NCBI GenBank assembly: GCA_017462565.1
Contig: JAFTQW010000063.1
Coordinates: 124,001 to 188,000 of the forward strand
DNA from: Ruminococcus sp.
GTDB lineage: Bacteria; Bacillota; Clostridia; Oscillospirales; Ruminococcaceae
Reading direction: 5' to 3'
Length of the DNA: 64,000 nucleotides
The position numbers and the translations under genes are program-made. Of the stretch, positions 50,562-59,641 are shown in pieces. Each line of letters starts with the position of its first letter. Position 1 is the stretch's first letter. Under the pieces are notes generated by a model. That model was given only the letters and a program-made list of their open reading frames with translations, had not been told where the DNA came from and ran no database searches.

Positions 50562-53006
50562 ATGGGCTTTAGAAAGAGAAATGCCAATAAAAGTGATAAC
50601 CGCAGCAAAGCAAAGGTTGTCATGGGCAAGCCAGCCTCTCAGCTTACAAAAGAGGACAAAAAAATACTTTCCGCACGAATAGCGGAAATCAAGAGTGCTA
50701 ATGGCGGTAAGACTACGGTGCAGAACACGATTCCATATATGTGTATGTATAAGGACGGTGTTTGCCAGGTATCGGAGAACTTCTTCTCTATGACGGTACA
50801 GTTTTATGATGCCAATTACTCTATTTCGGAGTTTGAGGAACAGAACAATATTTTCAGTAAATACTGTGATGTTATCAATCTCTTTGACAATACGATCAAA
50901 TTCCAGCTTACCTTTGAAAATCAAAACAGATCAAAGGAAAAGCTCGTAAAAACGGTGCAGATACCCGAACAGGACGATGATTTCAATGCGATCCGCAAGG
51001 AGTACAGCGAAATGCTGACCGATAAGCTGATGAAAGGCTCTAACGGTCAGTCGGCAAGAAAGTTCCTGACATTCGGTATCGAGTCCACATCATACAAGGC
51101 AGCAAGGGCAAAGCTGATGAGCATAAAGAATGATATTATCAAAGGATTTAAGGCTTTTGGTGTTGAAGCTGAATTACTTGACGGCAAGCAAAGGCTCGAA
51201 GCCCTGTACTATGCTCTCAATCCCTACAGAAACTCCCCCTTCATTTTCAATTGGGACTCTATGCTTAAAGCTGGAATGGACACGAAGGACTTTATCAGTC
51301 CTCCATCACTAAAATTCAACAAGGCAGATTTTGAGATCGGCAATGCCTACGGTGCTGTATGGGGTATGAATATCCTTGCCGGAGAGCTGTCGGACGAGAT
51401 ATTAAAGGACTTCCTTGAAATGCAGAACCTTTTCTGCGTGAATATTCATGTTGATCCGCTGGACCAGATAGATGCCCTGAAATTCGTCAAAAAGAAGCTC
51501 ACCAATGTGGAGCAGATGAAAATCGACGAACAGAAAAAGGCTTCGCAATCGGGTTATGATCCCGATATTCTTCCTCCTGCGATCAAGATGTATATCGAGG
51601 ACATTGAAAAGCTCCTCGCTGATCTGAACAGCAAGAATGAGCGTCTTTTTCATATCAGTATTTCACTGAGAGCTTATGCAAAAAGTAAAAAGGAGCTGAA
51701 ACTTCTTTCTGAAATGCTGAAGCGTGTCTGCCAGAAGAATAACTGCACGATGTTTCCCTATGATTATCGACAGGAACAGACACTCGTTTCCACACTTCCG
51801 CTGTGCTATAACGAGATTCCTGTCCGCCGTGAGATGCACACAAGCGGTATCGCTATCTTCGTGCCGTTTACCACTAAAGAGCTGTTTCAGGACGGACAGG
51901 CTACCTATTACGGAATCAATACGCTGTCGGGAAATATGATCCGTGCCAACAGGTCAAGGCTCAAAAATCCGAATGGACTTATCCTCGGTACGCCGGGTGC
52001 AGGCAAGAGTTTCAGCGTAAAGCGTGAAATACTCGACTGCTTTCTTACAACAGTTGATGACATAATCATCTGCGACCCCGAAGGAGAGTATTTTCCGCTT
52101 GTTTCGGCTCTGCACGGACAGCTTATCAGAATTGCAAGCAATTCCGAACAGCATATCAACCCTATGGACATTACCATTGACGATTATCTGTTCAGCAATC
52201 CTATGGAAGTGATCGCAAATAAGTCCGACTTCCTGATTTCGCTTTGTGAGATCATTGTCGGAGGTCGCTACGGTCTTTCCGCTGAGGAACGCTCTGTTAT
52301 CGACAAATGTGTTCAGAGCATCTACAAGCATTTTATCGAAAATGAGCCGACGCCTGAAAAGATGCCGCTTCTCTCCGATTTGCAGCAGGAGCTTAATAAT
52401 GAAGGCGAAGTCGCTCTGCGTGTAGCAAATTCTCTTGAAATGTTCGTAAACGGCAGCCAGAATCTCTTTAATCACTGCACCAACATTGATATGAGTAATC
52501 GTATCATCTGCTTTGATATTAAGGAGCTTGGCAATCAGCTAAAAAAAGTAGGTATGCTGATCGTTCAGGATACGGTATGGAACAGAGTATCAGCTAACCG
52601 TGAAAAGAAAAAAATCACTCGCTACTACATTGATGAGTTCCACCTCCTTCTGAAAGAGGAACAGACAGCGAAGTACAGCGCAGAAATATGGAAGCGTTTC
52701 CGTAAGTGGGGCGGTGTGCCGACAGGCATCACGCAAAATGTCAAGGACTTGCTTTCTTCTCAGGAGGTTGAGAACATCTTTGATAACTCGGATTTTGTAT
52801 ATATGCTGAACCAGGCAGCCGGAGACAGAGACATTCTCGCTGAAAAGCTCCATATTTCAAAGGAGCAGATGAAGTTTGTAACAAACAGCGGTCCGGGCGA
52901 GGGACTTATCCGCTATGATAAAGTGCTTTTGCCGTTTACAGACCATTTTCCGATGGATACAGAGATGTATAAACTTATGACCACGAAACCTACTGAGGGT
53001 GCGTAA
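50562..53006 (+). CDS. VirB4-type conjugation ATPase
   Basis: An 814-residue ATPase powering assembly of, or transport through, the type IV channel. The N-terminal half is the VirB4-specific domain. The C-terminal half has Walker A LGTPGAGKSFSVKRE (K482), DPEGEYFPLV, Walker B YYIDEFHLLL and GVPTGITQNVKDLL. It starts after ACGGAGG. It is followed by the CD1108-type gene in the order typical of Tn1549-like elements. Confidence 0.95.
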   Translation: MGFRKRNANKSDNRSKAKVVMGKPASQLTKEDKKILSARIAEIKSANGGKTTVQNTIPYMCMYKDGVCQVSENFFSMTVQFYDANYSISEFEEQNNIFSKYCDVINLFDNTIKFQLTFENQNRSKEKLVKTVQIPEQDDDFNAIRKEYSEMLTDKLMKGSNGQSARKFLTFGIESTSYKAARAKLMSIKNDIIKGFKAFGVEAELLDGKQRLEALYYALNPYRNSPFIFNWDSMLKAGMDTKDFISPPSLKFNKADFEIGNAYGAVWGMNILAGELSDEILKDFLEMQNLFCVNIHVDPLDQIDALKFVKKKLTNVEQMKIDEQKKASQSGYDPDILPPAIKMYIEDIEKLLADLNSKNERLFHISISLRAYAKSKKELKLLSEMLKRVCQKNNCTMFPYDYRQEQTLVSTLPLCYNEIPVRREMHTSGIAIFVPFTTKELFQDGQATYYGINTLSGNMIRANRSRLKNPNGLILGTPGAGKSFSVKREILDCFLTTVDDIIICDPEGEYFPLVSALHGQLIRIASNSEQHINPMDITIDDYLFSNPMEVIANKSDFLISLCEIIVGGRYGLSAEERSVIDKCVQSIYKHFIENEPTPEKMPLLSDLQQELNNEGEVALRVANSLEMFVNGSQNLFNHCTNIDMSNRIICFDIKELGNQLKKVGMLIVQDTVWNRVSANREKKKITRYYIDEFHLLLKEEQTAKYSAEIWKRFRKWGGVPTGITQNVKDLLSSQEVENIFDNSDFVYMLNQAAGDRDILAEKLHISKEQMKFVTNSGPGEGLIRYDKVLLPFTDHFPMDTEMYKLMTTKPTEGA

Positions 53007-53027
53007 ACTGCGCAGATTGGAGGATTT

Positions 53028-55811
53028 ATGAGCTTACAGAGAGAAGAGAATAACCTCCGTAGAGCGCAGGCTCGTTTCGACAAAGTCAGCAGACGGTCGA
53101 AGCAGTTTCAGATAGACTTCCGCCGTGAAGCAAACAGCAGAGGTCGCTTTCATACCCGTGCATATATCGTCCGTGGTGAGAAAACGCATCACGGCGGTCG
53201 GGGTATCGTCCATAAGTTTGCAAATGCAAAATACCGCATACAGGGCGATAAACCGTCAGTCACACGGACGATCAAATCATGGCAGCCAAAGACATTCAAG
53301 GGAAAGCTGTTCAAGGCAAACGTCCGTGCTGTGAATTTCGCAGTACATGATGTTGCTCAGACGGCGGTCGATACCGGTCTCGCAGCGGAAACTGGCGGTA
53401 TCAAAACCGCCGACACCGCCCAGCGTGAAGTCCGCAACAAGCTCAAACAGAAATACACCCGTGAAGCGGTGGACGATTATCATCGTGGCGTATTTCTTGT
53501 GGGTCGCACGGCGGTCGATGCTGTCAAGGGTACGCACAATCACCTGAAAACAAAGAAGCAGTATAAGCTCGAAAAAGCGAAGTTACAGCTAAAGAAAGCT
53601 GATAACAAGCTCTATAAGGCGAAAACTCAGAAGCCGAAAATGGCTGCGACAAAAGCCGATTTGAAGAAAGCAAAGGCGGAGTATAAAGCCCGAATTGTAA
53701 AAGATAAGGGCAATACGCTCCGCAAGGCGATGAACAAGCGCCGATTGCAGGCATATAAGCAGACAAAGCGTGAGCTGAATTTTGAGCGTAAACAGCTAAA
53801 AACAGAACAGCAGTTCCGTGTTAAGGAACTGCGTAATCAGAAAAAAATCACCAGAAACTCCCGTCCCGGCTTGCTTGCATTAAAGCCTGCCTCATATTCG
53901 GTAAAGCGAATGAAGGCTTCTGCGTGGCAGAAAGCTGTCAATGAAGATCAGGATAACGATATGCTTCACGCCATTGACTCTGCAAAACGCAGAATAGCTG
54001 AACCTGTCAAAGATAAGATAAGTAAGCCTCAGTGGTTACAGCGAGAAGAAAAAAAGCGTGATCGCCTGTCCGATGAAAAGTCGAAATCCAATAAAAAACT
54101 CAATCGGCAGGAAAACAAGCTGAATGAAAATCACGATAAATACAAGCAGAGAAAGAAGCGTAAACCCAAAAATAAGAAAACTAAAAAAACGGTGGCTGAG
54201 AGATTCAAGTCGGCTTTCAAATTCGTGAAAAATGTCTATGAAAAGGAAGTCAAAAAGTTCTTTGCAGCAATAGCTGTTCCGATACTTATTATCTTTCTTG
54301 TGTTTGCTTTTATCATCATGATTTTCAGCTCCATAGTTTCAGGCGGTGGTTTTACTCTCGGCACTTATGCGGCGCAGGACTATGACCTTTCCGAAGCTGA
54401 AAAGTATTACACGGAGCTTGTTTATAACTTCAATCAGAAAATACTTAAAGTCAGCGATACTTCTGATTGGAAAAAAGGTCTGACTGCTTTTGGTGCTAAT
54501 AAAAAAGACCTTAAAGATAAACCCGACAACTGGTACTGGGGCAAATCTTCGATCTACGATTGGAAACCGCAATATGATTTCGATTGCTACAAACTGTGGG
54601 CTTTTCTGAGTGCGTATTACTATGATTTTGATGCCGATGATAACGGCGATATTAAGTATTGGAAATTCAAAAGCGATACAGAGGATTTGCTTGAGTACAT
54701 TTTCAATGCGGAGTATGAGTTCGTATATTGGTATGACAATAAATCCCGTTGGGAGGAGCTTGACACCTATGTATATTTCGGCGGTGGAAGCAGTACCGAC
54801 GGCAGTTACTATTATTGCGAGCAATCAGCAAGTAAAAGCAACGGAGCTTGGACTTACAAATTCAAGCCGACTTCTTATACCTCAGAGCTTGGTCAGTATC
54901 TTGACGGTGACGGCTATTGTTATATGAACAGCAATTATCGTGTACTGAACCCAAACGAAGATTATGCTCTCACGGGCTATTATGTTCTTGATAACCGCTA
55001 TTATGCAGACAGCGCACATACAAAGCCACCGTTCTATTGGATAGATGATAACGGCAAATTTTTCTTCCAAAATCATGACGGAGATAATCAGTACCGTTCG
55101 TTCTACGGTTGGGAGAACGATGATGCTTGGTTCATGATTACAGAATCCGATGCGAGATCGTGGACAGGCGACAGCAATTGTTCAGCTCTGTATGGTTATG
55201 TGCAGAAACAGTATTGGAAAACGGAGTGCAATCTCTACTACAACGTCAAGCAGAAAAAGACTTTTGATGAGGTCATAGAGGACAAGCTAAAATCAATGTC
55301 CCACAAGACAGAACGCTGGCAGTATTACAATCTGCTTGTCGGCAACGAGGACGGAAATACACTCTATGGCAATCATCAGACCTTGCATAATCTTCTGCCC
55401 GAGCCGTCTATCCGTGACTATTCCCTCAAAAGAGAGTTCGGATATGAAATGACAGGCTGGAATGAAGAAAGTGACGGTCTGTACCAGGGTATCAAGGTGT
55501 ATGCTGACAGCGGTACAAAGCTCAAAATGCCTTTCAGCGGTAAGATAACCGATGTTGATACCGATGACAACAAAATCACTATCCGCAAGGACGATGTACA
55601 GTATTGGTATGACGGCACGGGCGGTACTAAGCGTGATACGGAAGTCACCATTGCAAATGCGGTGCTTATAAATGACTACGAGGAGGGCGACAGTATCAAG
55701 GAAGGCAAGGAATTTGCCAAAACAACAGCCGGAAATGTTAATTTCCATATTTATATAGACACCGACGGCTACGGCTGGGACTATATTGATCCTCGGCTCG
55801 TGCTGTATTAA
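53028..55811 (+). CDS. CD1108 family wall-spanning protein with M23-like domain
   Basis: A 927-residue protein. Residues 1 to about 405 are highly basic and helical (cytoplasmic coiled coils), followed by a transmembrane helix at about 412-438 (AVPILIIFLVFAFIIMIFS). A large Tyr/Trp/Asp-rich outside domain leads to a C-terminal M23/LytM-like beta fold (about 800-927) with GIKVYADSGTKLKMPFSGKI and NFHIYIDTDGYGWDYIDP. In active M23 enzymes zinc-binding H and D occur in GxDxxA and HxH segments; here these places read QGIKVYAD and FHIYID, so the domain is probably non-catalytic. It likely bridges membrane and cell wall in the conjugation machine. Confidence 0.8.
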   Translation: MSLQREENNLRRAQARFDKVSRRSKQFQIDFRREANSRGRFHTRAYIVRGEKTHHGGRGIVHKFANAKYRIQGDKPSVTRTIKSWQPKTFKGKLFKANVRAVNFAVHDVAQTAVDTGLAAETGGIKTADTAQREVRNKLKQKYTREAVDDYHRGVFLVGRTAVDAVKGTHNHLKTKKQYKLEKAKLQLKKADNKLYKAKTQKPKMAATKADLKKAKAEYKARIVKDKGNTLRKAMNKRRLQAYKQTKRELNFERKQLKTEQQFRVKELRNQKKITRNSRPGLLALKPASYSVKRMKASAWQKAVNEDQDNDMLHAIDSAKRRIAEPVKDKISKPQWLQREEKKRDRLSDEKSKSNKKLNRQENKLNENHDKYKQRKKRKPKNKKTKKTVAERFKSAFKFVKNVYEKEVKKFFAAIAVPILIIFLVFAFIIMIFSSIVSGGGFTLGTYAAQDYDLSEAEKYYTELVYNFNQKILKVSDTSDWKKGLTAFGANKKDLKDKPDNWYWGKSSIYDWKPQYDFDCYKLWAFLSAYYYDFDADDNGDIKYWKFKSDTEDLLEYIFNAEYEFVYWYDNKSRWEELDTYVYFGGGSSTDGSYYYCEQSASKSNGAWTYKFKPTSYTSELGQYLDGDGYCYMNSNYRVLNPNEDYALTGYYVLDNRYYADSAHTKPPFYWIDDNGKFFFQNHDGDNQYRSFYGWENDDAWFMITESDARSWTGDSNCSALYGYVQKQYWKTECNLYYNVKQKKTFDEVIEDKLKSMSHKTERWQYYNLLVGNEDGNTLYGNHQTLHNLLPEPSIRDYSLKREFGYEMTGWNEESDGLYQGIKVYADSGTKLKMPFSGKITDVDTDDNKITIRKDDVQYWYDGTGGTKRDTEVTIANAVLINDYEEGDSIKEGKEFAKTTAGNVNFHIYIDTDGYGWDYIDPRLVLY

Positions 55812-55823
55812 CGGAGGTACATA

Positions 55824-56144
55824 ATGGCTTTATATGATGCAAAAATAGAGAAATTCAGCAAAAAGGCAGAGCAGCTTGAAAGAAATATCAAGCGGGATAC
55901 AGAGGAACGCAGACGGCTTCTCTCCGAAATCACAAGGCTGCGTTACCTCTCACTCTGCGAAAAGCTGAATTGTGATGGAGAGGAATTAGAAACCGTGCTT
56001 GCCAGAGAACATGAGCAGATTCAGAATATGAAGGCTCGTGGTCTGACCGATGATGAGATAGACGATCTCGGCAAAGGCGGCAAATATGAAGAACAAATGA
56101 GATTTTACTCTGAGGAGGACGATGATGAAAACAAGAATGATTAG
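55824..56144 (+). CDS. DUF4315 family protein
   Basis: A 106-residue coiled-coil protein of the DUF4315 family: IEKFSKKAEQLERNIKRD, then a leucine-rich LLSEITRLRYLSL helix and an acidic C-terminus. It is a standard member of Tn1549-like conjugation regions. Its end overlaps the next gene by 23 bases. ACGGAGG precedes the ATG. Function unknown. Confidence 0.85.
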   Translation: MALYDAKIEKFSKKAEQLERNIKRDTEERRRLLSEITRLRYLSLCEKLNCDGEELETVLAREHEQIQNMKARGLTDDEIDDLGKGGKYEEQMRFYSEEDDDENKND

Positions 56145-56937
56145 TGCTGTGATGGCTGCTTTCATGCTTGCAGCAGCAAGTGTTGGCGGTATTACCGCTT
56201 CTGCCGAAGAAGGAACAGCAGAGACTACGGAAACAACCGCTTCTGAGCCTGCGGACGAAAGCTCCGATGATATGGAAAAGTTCCGTGAGGTCATGAGTGA
56301 GCTTGCCGAGGCAGAGACAAACGATGTTGCCCCCGACTATGACGGTGATCCCTACTATGATACAGACGGCAACGCTACTCTTATCAAGTCAGAACAAATC
56401 ATTTACAACACAGAGGAAATGCAGTTCATCGCTGTGACCACAAAGGACGGTCACGTTTTCTATGTGCTTATAAATTACACGGCAGGCAATGGCGAGGACA
56501 ACGTGTATTTCCTGAACAAAGTTGACGATTATGACCTGTATGCTCTGCTTTACGCAGGAGATGAGGACGATGATGAAAAGGACAAGATCACTCCCGAACA
56601 GGCAGCTCAGGAAGCGGAAAAGGCTAACGGCAGAGTGCAGTCCGGCGACAGTAACGATGTTGACTATGCCGAAGATACCGCAGAGGACGGCGAGGAATCA
56701 TCTGAGTCAGCAGCTCAGGCAAAGTCTGTTCCTATGAACAAGAATAGTATGATTCTTGTTTTCGGTGTGGTTGCTCTGATCGGTGTCGGTGTCGCAGGCT
56801 TCTTCCTGATGAAGAAAAAGAAAGGCGGCAATAAGACAGCGGTTCAGTTTGAGCCTGAGTATGACGATGATACAGAGATCACCGAAGAATCTGAGGACGA
56901 TATGAGGTTCTACGATAATCAGGACGATGAAGAATAA
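56122..56937 (+). CDS. DUF4366 family exported membrane-anchored protein
   Basis: A 271-residue protein with a signal peptide (1-30, ending ITASAEE), an acidic Thr/Glu-rich outside part, a compact domain with ATLIKSEQIIYNTEEMQF and GHVFYVLINYT, a second acidic linker, one membrane helix at about 210-231, and an acidic cytoplasmic tail. This matches the DUF4366 family that follows DUF4315 in such elements. GAGGAGG within the upstream gene precedes the ATG pair at 56122/56125. Confidence 0.85.
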   Translation: MMKTRMISAVMAAFMLAAASVGGITASAEEGTAETTETTASEPADESSDDMEKFREVMSELAEAETNDVAPDYDGDPYYDTDGNATLIKSEQIIYNTEEMQFIAVTTKDGHVFYVLINYTAGNGEDNVYFLNKVDDYDLYALLYAGDEDDDEKDKITPEQAAQEAEKANGRVQSGDSNDVDYAEDTAEDGEESSESAAQAKSVPMNKNSMILVFGVVALIGVGVAGFFLMKKKKGGNKTAVQFEPEYDDDTEITEESEDDMRFYDNQDDEE

Positions 56938-56955
56938 GAAAGAGAGGGCAAAAGA

Positions 56956-57237
56956 ATGGAAAAGATGAAGAAGATCTGTTTATGTGCGGCAGCGGTGGCA
57001 GGGACCGCCGGAATTGCAGGCATTTCTGCTAAGGCAGTTGAGGGCGTGAGAAAGAAGTGGTTTCTCCGTGGCTTTGAAGCAGGACAGTTCATCGGCAATC
57101 TGACCGCTGCGGAGAACTTCGCTCAGGAAAAGACCGTAATCCAGCAGAAGTATGACAAGCTCTGCGAGGAGTTTGAGGAGCTTCAGGAGAACTACAACGA
57201 TCTTTTGAGGACTACTACGAAGAATAATCAACTTTGA
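56956..57237 (+). CDS. Small membrane-anchored coiled-coil ICE protein
   Basis: A 93-residue protein with an N-terminal helix (KICLCAAAVAGTAGIAGISA) and a C-terminal coiled coil (VIQQKYDKLCEEFEELQENYNDLL). It is not a recognised family. It resembles the N-terminus of the 60506 gene product in layout, a short membrane helix with a GxxxG-like pattern followed by a charged part. GAGAGGGC lies before the ATG. Confidence 0.65.
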   Translation: MEKMKKICLCAAAVAGTAGIAGISAKAVEGVRKKWFLRGFEAGQFIGNLTAAENFAQEKTVIQQKYDKLCEEFEELQENYNDLLRTTTKNNQL

Positions 57238-57311
57238 ACCCAGTGGATTCAAAGTTCCCGACAACAAAACAAACAACATAAGACAATGAGAAAAGAGAGA
57301 GAATTTGTCTA

Positions 57312-58496
57312 ATGAAGGTACTCAGCTTATTTGACGGTATCTCCTGCGGTATGCTGGCTCTGCAAAGGGCTGGCATTCCCGTGGAATGCTATGATGCGTT
57401 TGAGATCGACAAGTATGCCGTCACGGTCTCAAAGCGTAATTTCCCCGTAATCGTTCATCACGGGAATGTATATGACGGTGATTTCACGCAGTTCAAAGGA
57501 TATGACCTTTTGCTCGGCGGTTCGCCCTGCACCTATTGGTCTATCGCCAAAAAGGACAGAGAGGTAGACTGCAACGGTGAGGGATTCAGGCTCTTTAAGG
57601 AGTATGTGAGAGCCTTAGAGGAATCGGGCTGTAAGTATTTCCTCTACGAAAACAACTATTCCGTACATCAGAACATCAAGGACGAGATCACAAGGGTTCT
57701 CGGTGTAGAACCTATCATGATAAACTCTGCACTTGTATCGGCACAAAATAGAAAGCGCTGTTACTGGACGAATATACCTTTTACTTCTTTCCCGGAAGAT
57801 AAGGGCATTTTACTGAAAGATGTACTTGAAAGCGGTGTTGCGTGGCAGGACAAGTCCTACTGTATGACCGCTTCTTATGACGGTGCTGTGCTGTATAACA
57901 CCCTTGAACGTAAGCAGCGGACTATGGTCGCAGAACCTATACCGAACAATACATATCAGGGTACGGACAAGTCCCGTACCGTCATGGCAGGCTATCATAA
58001 GTACGGTGAAGCAACGATCATCAAAAATTCAGGCTTCAACGGCAGTACTACTTCGGTTGCTATGCCTATGGGAGCCGCCCAGCGTGGACGATATGTTGAC
58101 GGCGAAAAGACAGAACAGCATATCGAAGTGCGTGAGGACGGCAAGTCCAACTGCCTGACCACTGTTCAGAAAGATTCGCTTGTATGCTCTCCCGTTCGTA
58201 TCGGACAGTATGGCAAGGGCGGACAGGGACAACGTATTTACTCCGTTGTCGGCAAGTCTGTTACGCTCTCAGCCAATGGCGGCGGTCAGGGTGCAAAAAC
58301 AGGTCTGTATAAGATTGATCTCCCTGACGGTGACTACGTTATCCGCAAGCTCACCCCCATTGAAGCGGAGCGTTTGCAGACTCTTCCCGACAACTATACC
58401 GCAGGCATTTCCAATACCCAGCGGTACAAGTGTATTGGCAACGGGTGGACGGTCGATGTGATCACACACATCTTGGGAGGGCTTCACGATGCTTGA
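57312..58496 (+). CDS. DNA (cytosine-5) methyltransferase
   Basis: A 394-residue C5 methyltransferase with motif I LFDGISCGMLAL and the catalytic PC in GGSPCTYWS (C73). Motif VI reads ENN rather than ENV; motif VIII is QNRKRCYW, and motifs IX-X are LTPIEAERLQTLPDNYT and GNGWTVDVITHIL. The target recognition region spans about 190-330. No restriction enzyme is adjacent, so it is an orphan, probably for anti-restriction during transfer. It overlaps the PAPS-reductase-like gene by 8 bases, so the two are translated together. Confidence 0.92.
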   Translation: MKVLSLFDGISCGMLALQRAGIPVECYDAFEIDKYAVTVSKRNFPVIVHHGNVYDGDFTQFKGYDLLLGGSPCTYWSIAKKDREVDCNGEGFRLFKEYVRALEESGCKYFLYENNYSVHQNIKDEITRVLGVEPIMINSALVSAQNRKRCYWTNIPFTSFPEDKGILLKDVLESGVAWQDKSYCMTASYDGAVLYNTLERKQRTMVAEPIPNNTYQGTDKSRTVMAGYHKYGEATIIKNSGFNGSTTSVAMPMGAAQRGRYVDGEKTEQHIEVREDGKSNCLTTVQKDSLVCSPVRIGQYGKGGQGQRIYSVVGKSVTLSANGGGQGAKTGLYKIDLPDGDYVIRKLTPIEAERLQTLPDNYTAGISNTQRYKCIGNGWTVDVITHILGGLHDA

Positions 58497-59628
58497 TGAA
58501 GCCCTGACCAAGTGCGCCGATAACAATAACTACACCATTTACACAAGTATGTGCAAGGCACAACGCATACTGATGCGGTCTTATTATCCTGTGTGCAGTA
58601 TAAGCGGCGGTTCTGACAGCGATATTGTCCTTGACCTGATTCATAAGGTCGATGAGGACGGCAAGGTCAAGTATTTCTGGATAGATACGGGGCTTGAATA
58701 CTCCGCTACAAAGGAGCATTTAGACTATCTTGAACAGAAATACGGCATTACCATTGAGCGTGTCAAACCCGATAAGCCTATCCCTACCTGTGTGAAGCAG
58801 TATGGTGTTCCTTTTCTGTCGAAATATGTTTCCGAACAGATGATGCGTTTGCAGGCTCACGGATTTCAGTGGGAGGACGAACCGCTTGAAGTGCTGTTGC
58901 AAAGATACCCTCGGTGTAAGACGGCTCTGCAATGGTGGTGCGGAGAGCGATACTCTGACGAGGACGGTGTTCAGAAAATCAGCAGATTTTCAATTTACCG
59001 CAACCGTTTCCTAAAAGAGTTTATCATGCAGAATCCGCCGGATTTCCCCATATCCAACAAGTGCTGTGAATATGCGAAAAAGAAGCCTGCAAAGCGTATC
59101 GTCAAGGAACATGATGCAGACTTGGATATAACAGGTATCCGACAGGCTGAGGGCGGTATCCGTTCGGCAGCTTTCAAGACTTGTTTTTCTGAGTGCAAGT
59201 CTAAGGGGTGCAACACCTTCCGTCCGGTATTTTGGTACACGGACGGCGATAAAAAAGACTATGAGCAGATGTTCGATGTTCAGCACTCCCGATGCTATAC
59301 GGAATACGGGTTACGGCGAACCGGCTGTGTAGGCTGTCCATTCAGCAAACATATCAATGAGGAGCTTGCAATCATCGAGGAACATGAGCCGAATCTTTAC
59401 AAGGCAGCGGTAAATATCTTTGGCAAGTCCTATGAATATACAGCAAAATACCGTGCTTTCGTAAAAGAAATGAAGGCAAAGGAAAAGGAGCAAAAGAAGC
59501 GTGATAGACTACTTGGCATTAGCGGAATATCTGCCTGTGATACTGGCAGTAACGGCGGTACTGGCTCTGTTGATCGGTGTGCCGTATCTGCTGACACAAA
59601 CGCTCCTGAAATGCGAGAAGGAGCGTGA
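58489..59628 (+). CDS. PAPS reductase / DndC-like ATP-pyrophosphatase protein
   Basis: A 379-residue protein of the adenine-nucleotide alpha hydrolase fold, with the PP-loop SISGGSDSDIVLDLIH near residues 38-53. Cysteine groups include NKCCEYAKKKPAKR, CFSECKSKGCN and TGCVGCPF, which could hold an iron-sulfur cluster. Relatives act in sulfate reduction, or in DNA phosphorothioation (DndC). Coupling by overlap to a C5 methyltransferase suggests a nucleic-acid role (inference). The C-terminal 30 residues are low-complexity and overlap the small membrane protein gene at 59501, which may have shaped them. Confidence 0.75.
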   Translation: MLDEALTKCADNNNYTIYTSMCKAQRILMRSYYPVCSISGGSDSDIVLDLIHKVDEDGKVKYFWIDTGLEYSATKEHLDYLEQKYGITIERVKPDKPIPTCVKQYGVPFLSKYVSEQMMRLQAHGFQWEDEPLEVLLQRYPRCKTALQWWCGERYSDEDGVQKISRFSIYRNRFLKEFIMQNPPDFPISNKCCEYAKKKPAKRIVKEHDADLDITGIRQAEGGIRSAAFKTCFSECKSKGCNTFRPVFWYTDGDKKDYEQMFDVQHSRCYTEYGLRRTGCVGCPFSKHINEELAIIEEHEPNLYKAAVNIFGKSYEYTAKYRAFVKEMKAKEKEQKKRDRLLGISGISACDTGSNGGTGSVDRCAVSADTNAPEMREGA

Positions 59629-59641
59629 TGACGATGTTTGA
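59501..59641 (+). CDS. Overlapping 46-residue single-helix membrane protein
   Basis: This GTG-started frame has AAGGAG 10 bases upstream and lies out of frame within the 3' end of the PAPS-reductase-like gene. The product begins IDYLALAEYL and contains a continuous hydrophobic helix (PVILAVTAVLALLIGVPYLL), then a charged tail ending KERDDDV. The clean amphipathic design, ribosome binding site and location argue for a real gene. Its stop lies just inside the next gene, so three genes are overlapped in 140 bases. Function unknown. Confidence 0.6.
   Translation: MIDYLALAEYLPVILAVTAVLALLIGVPYLLTQTLLKCEKERDDDV

Noticed and set aside
57312-59628. Complete Dnd phosphorothioation system
   Set aside because: Only a DndC-like protein is present; DndA, DndB, DndD and DndE are not in the window, and the partner is a C5 methyltransferase.
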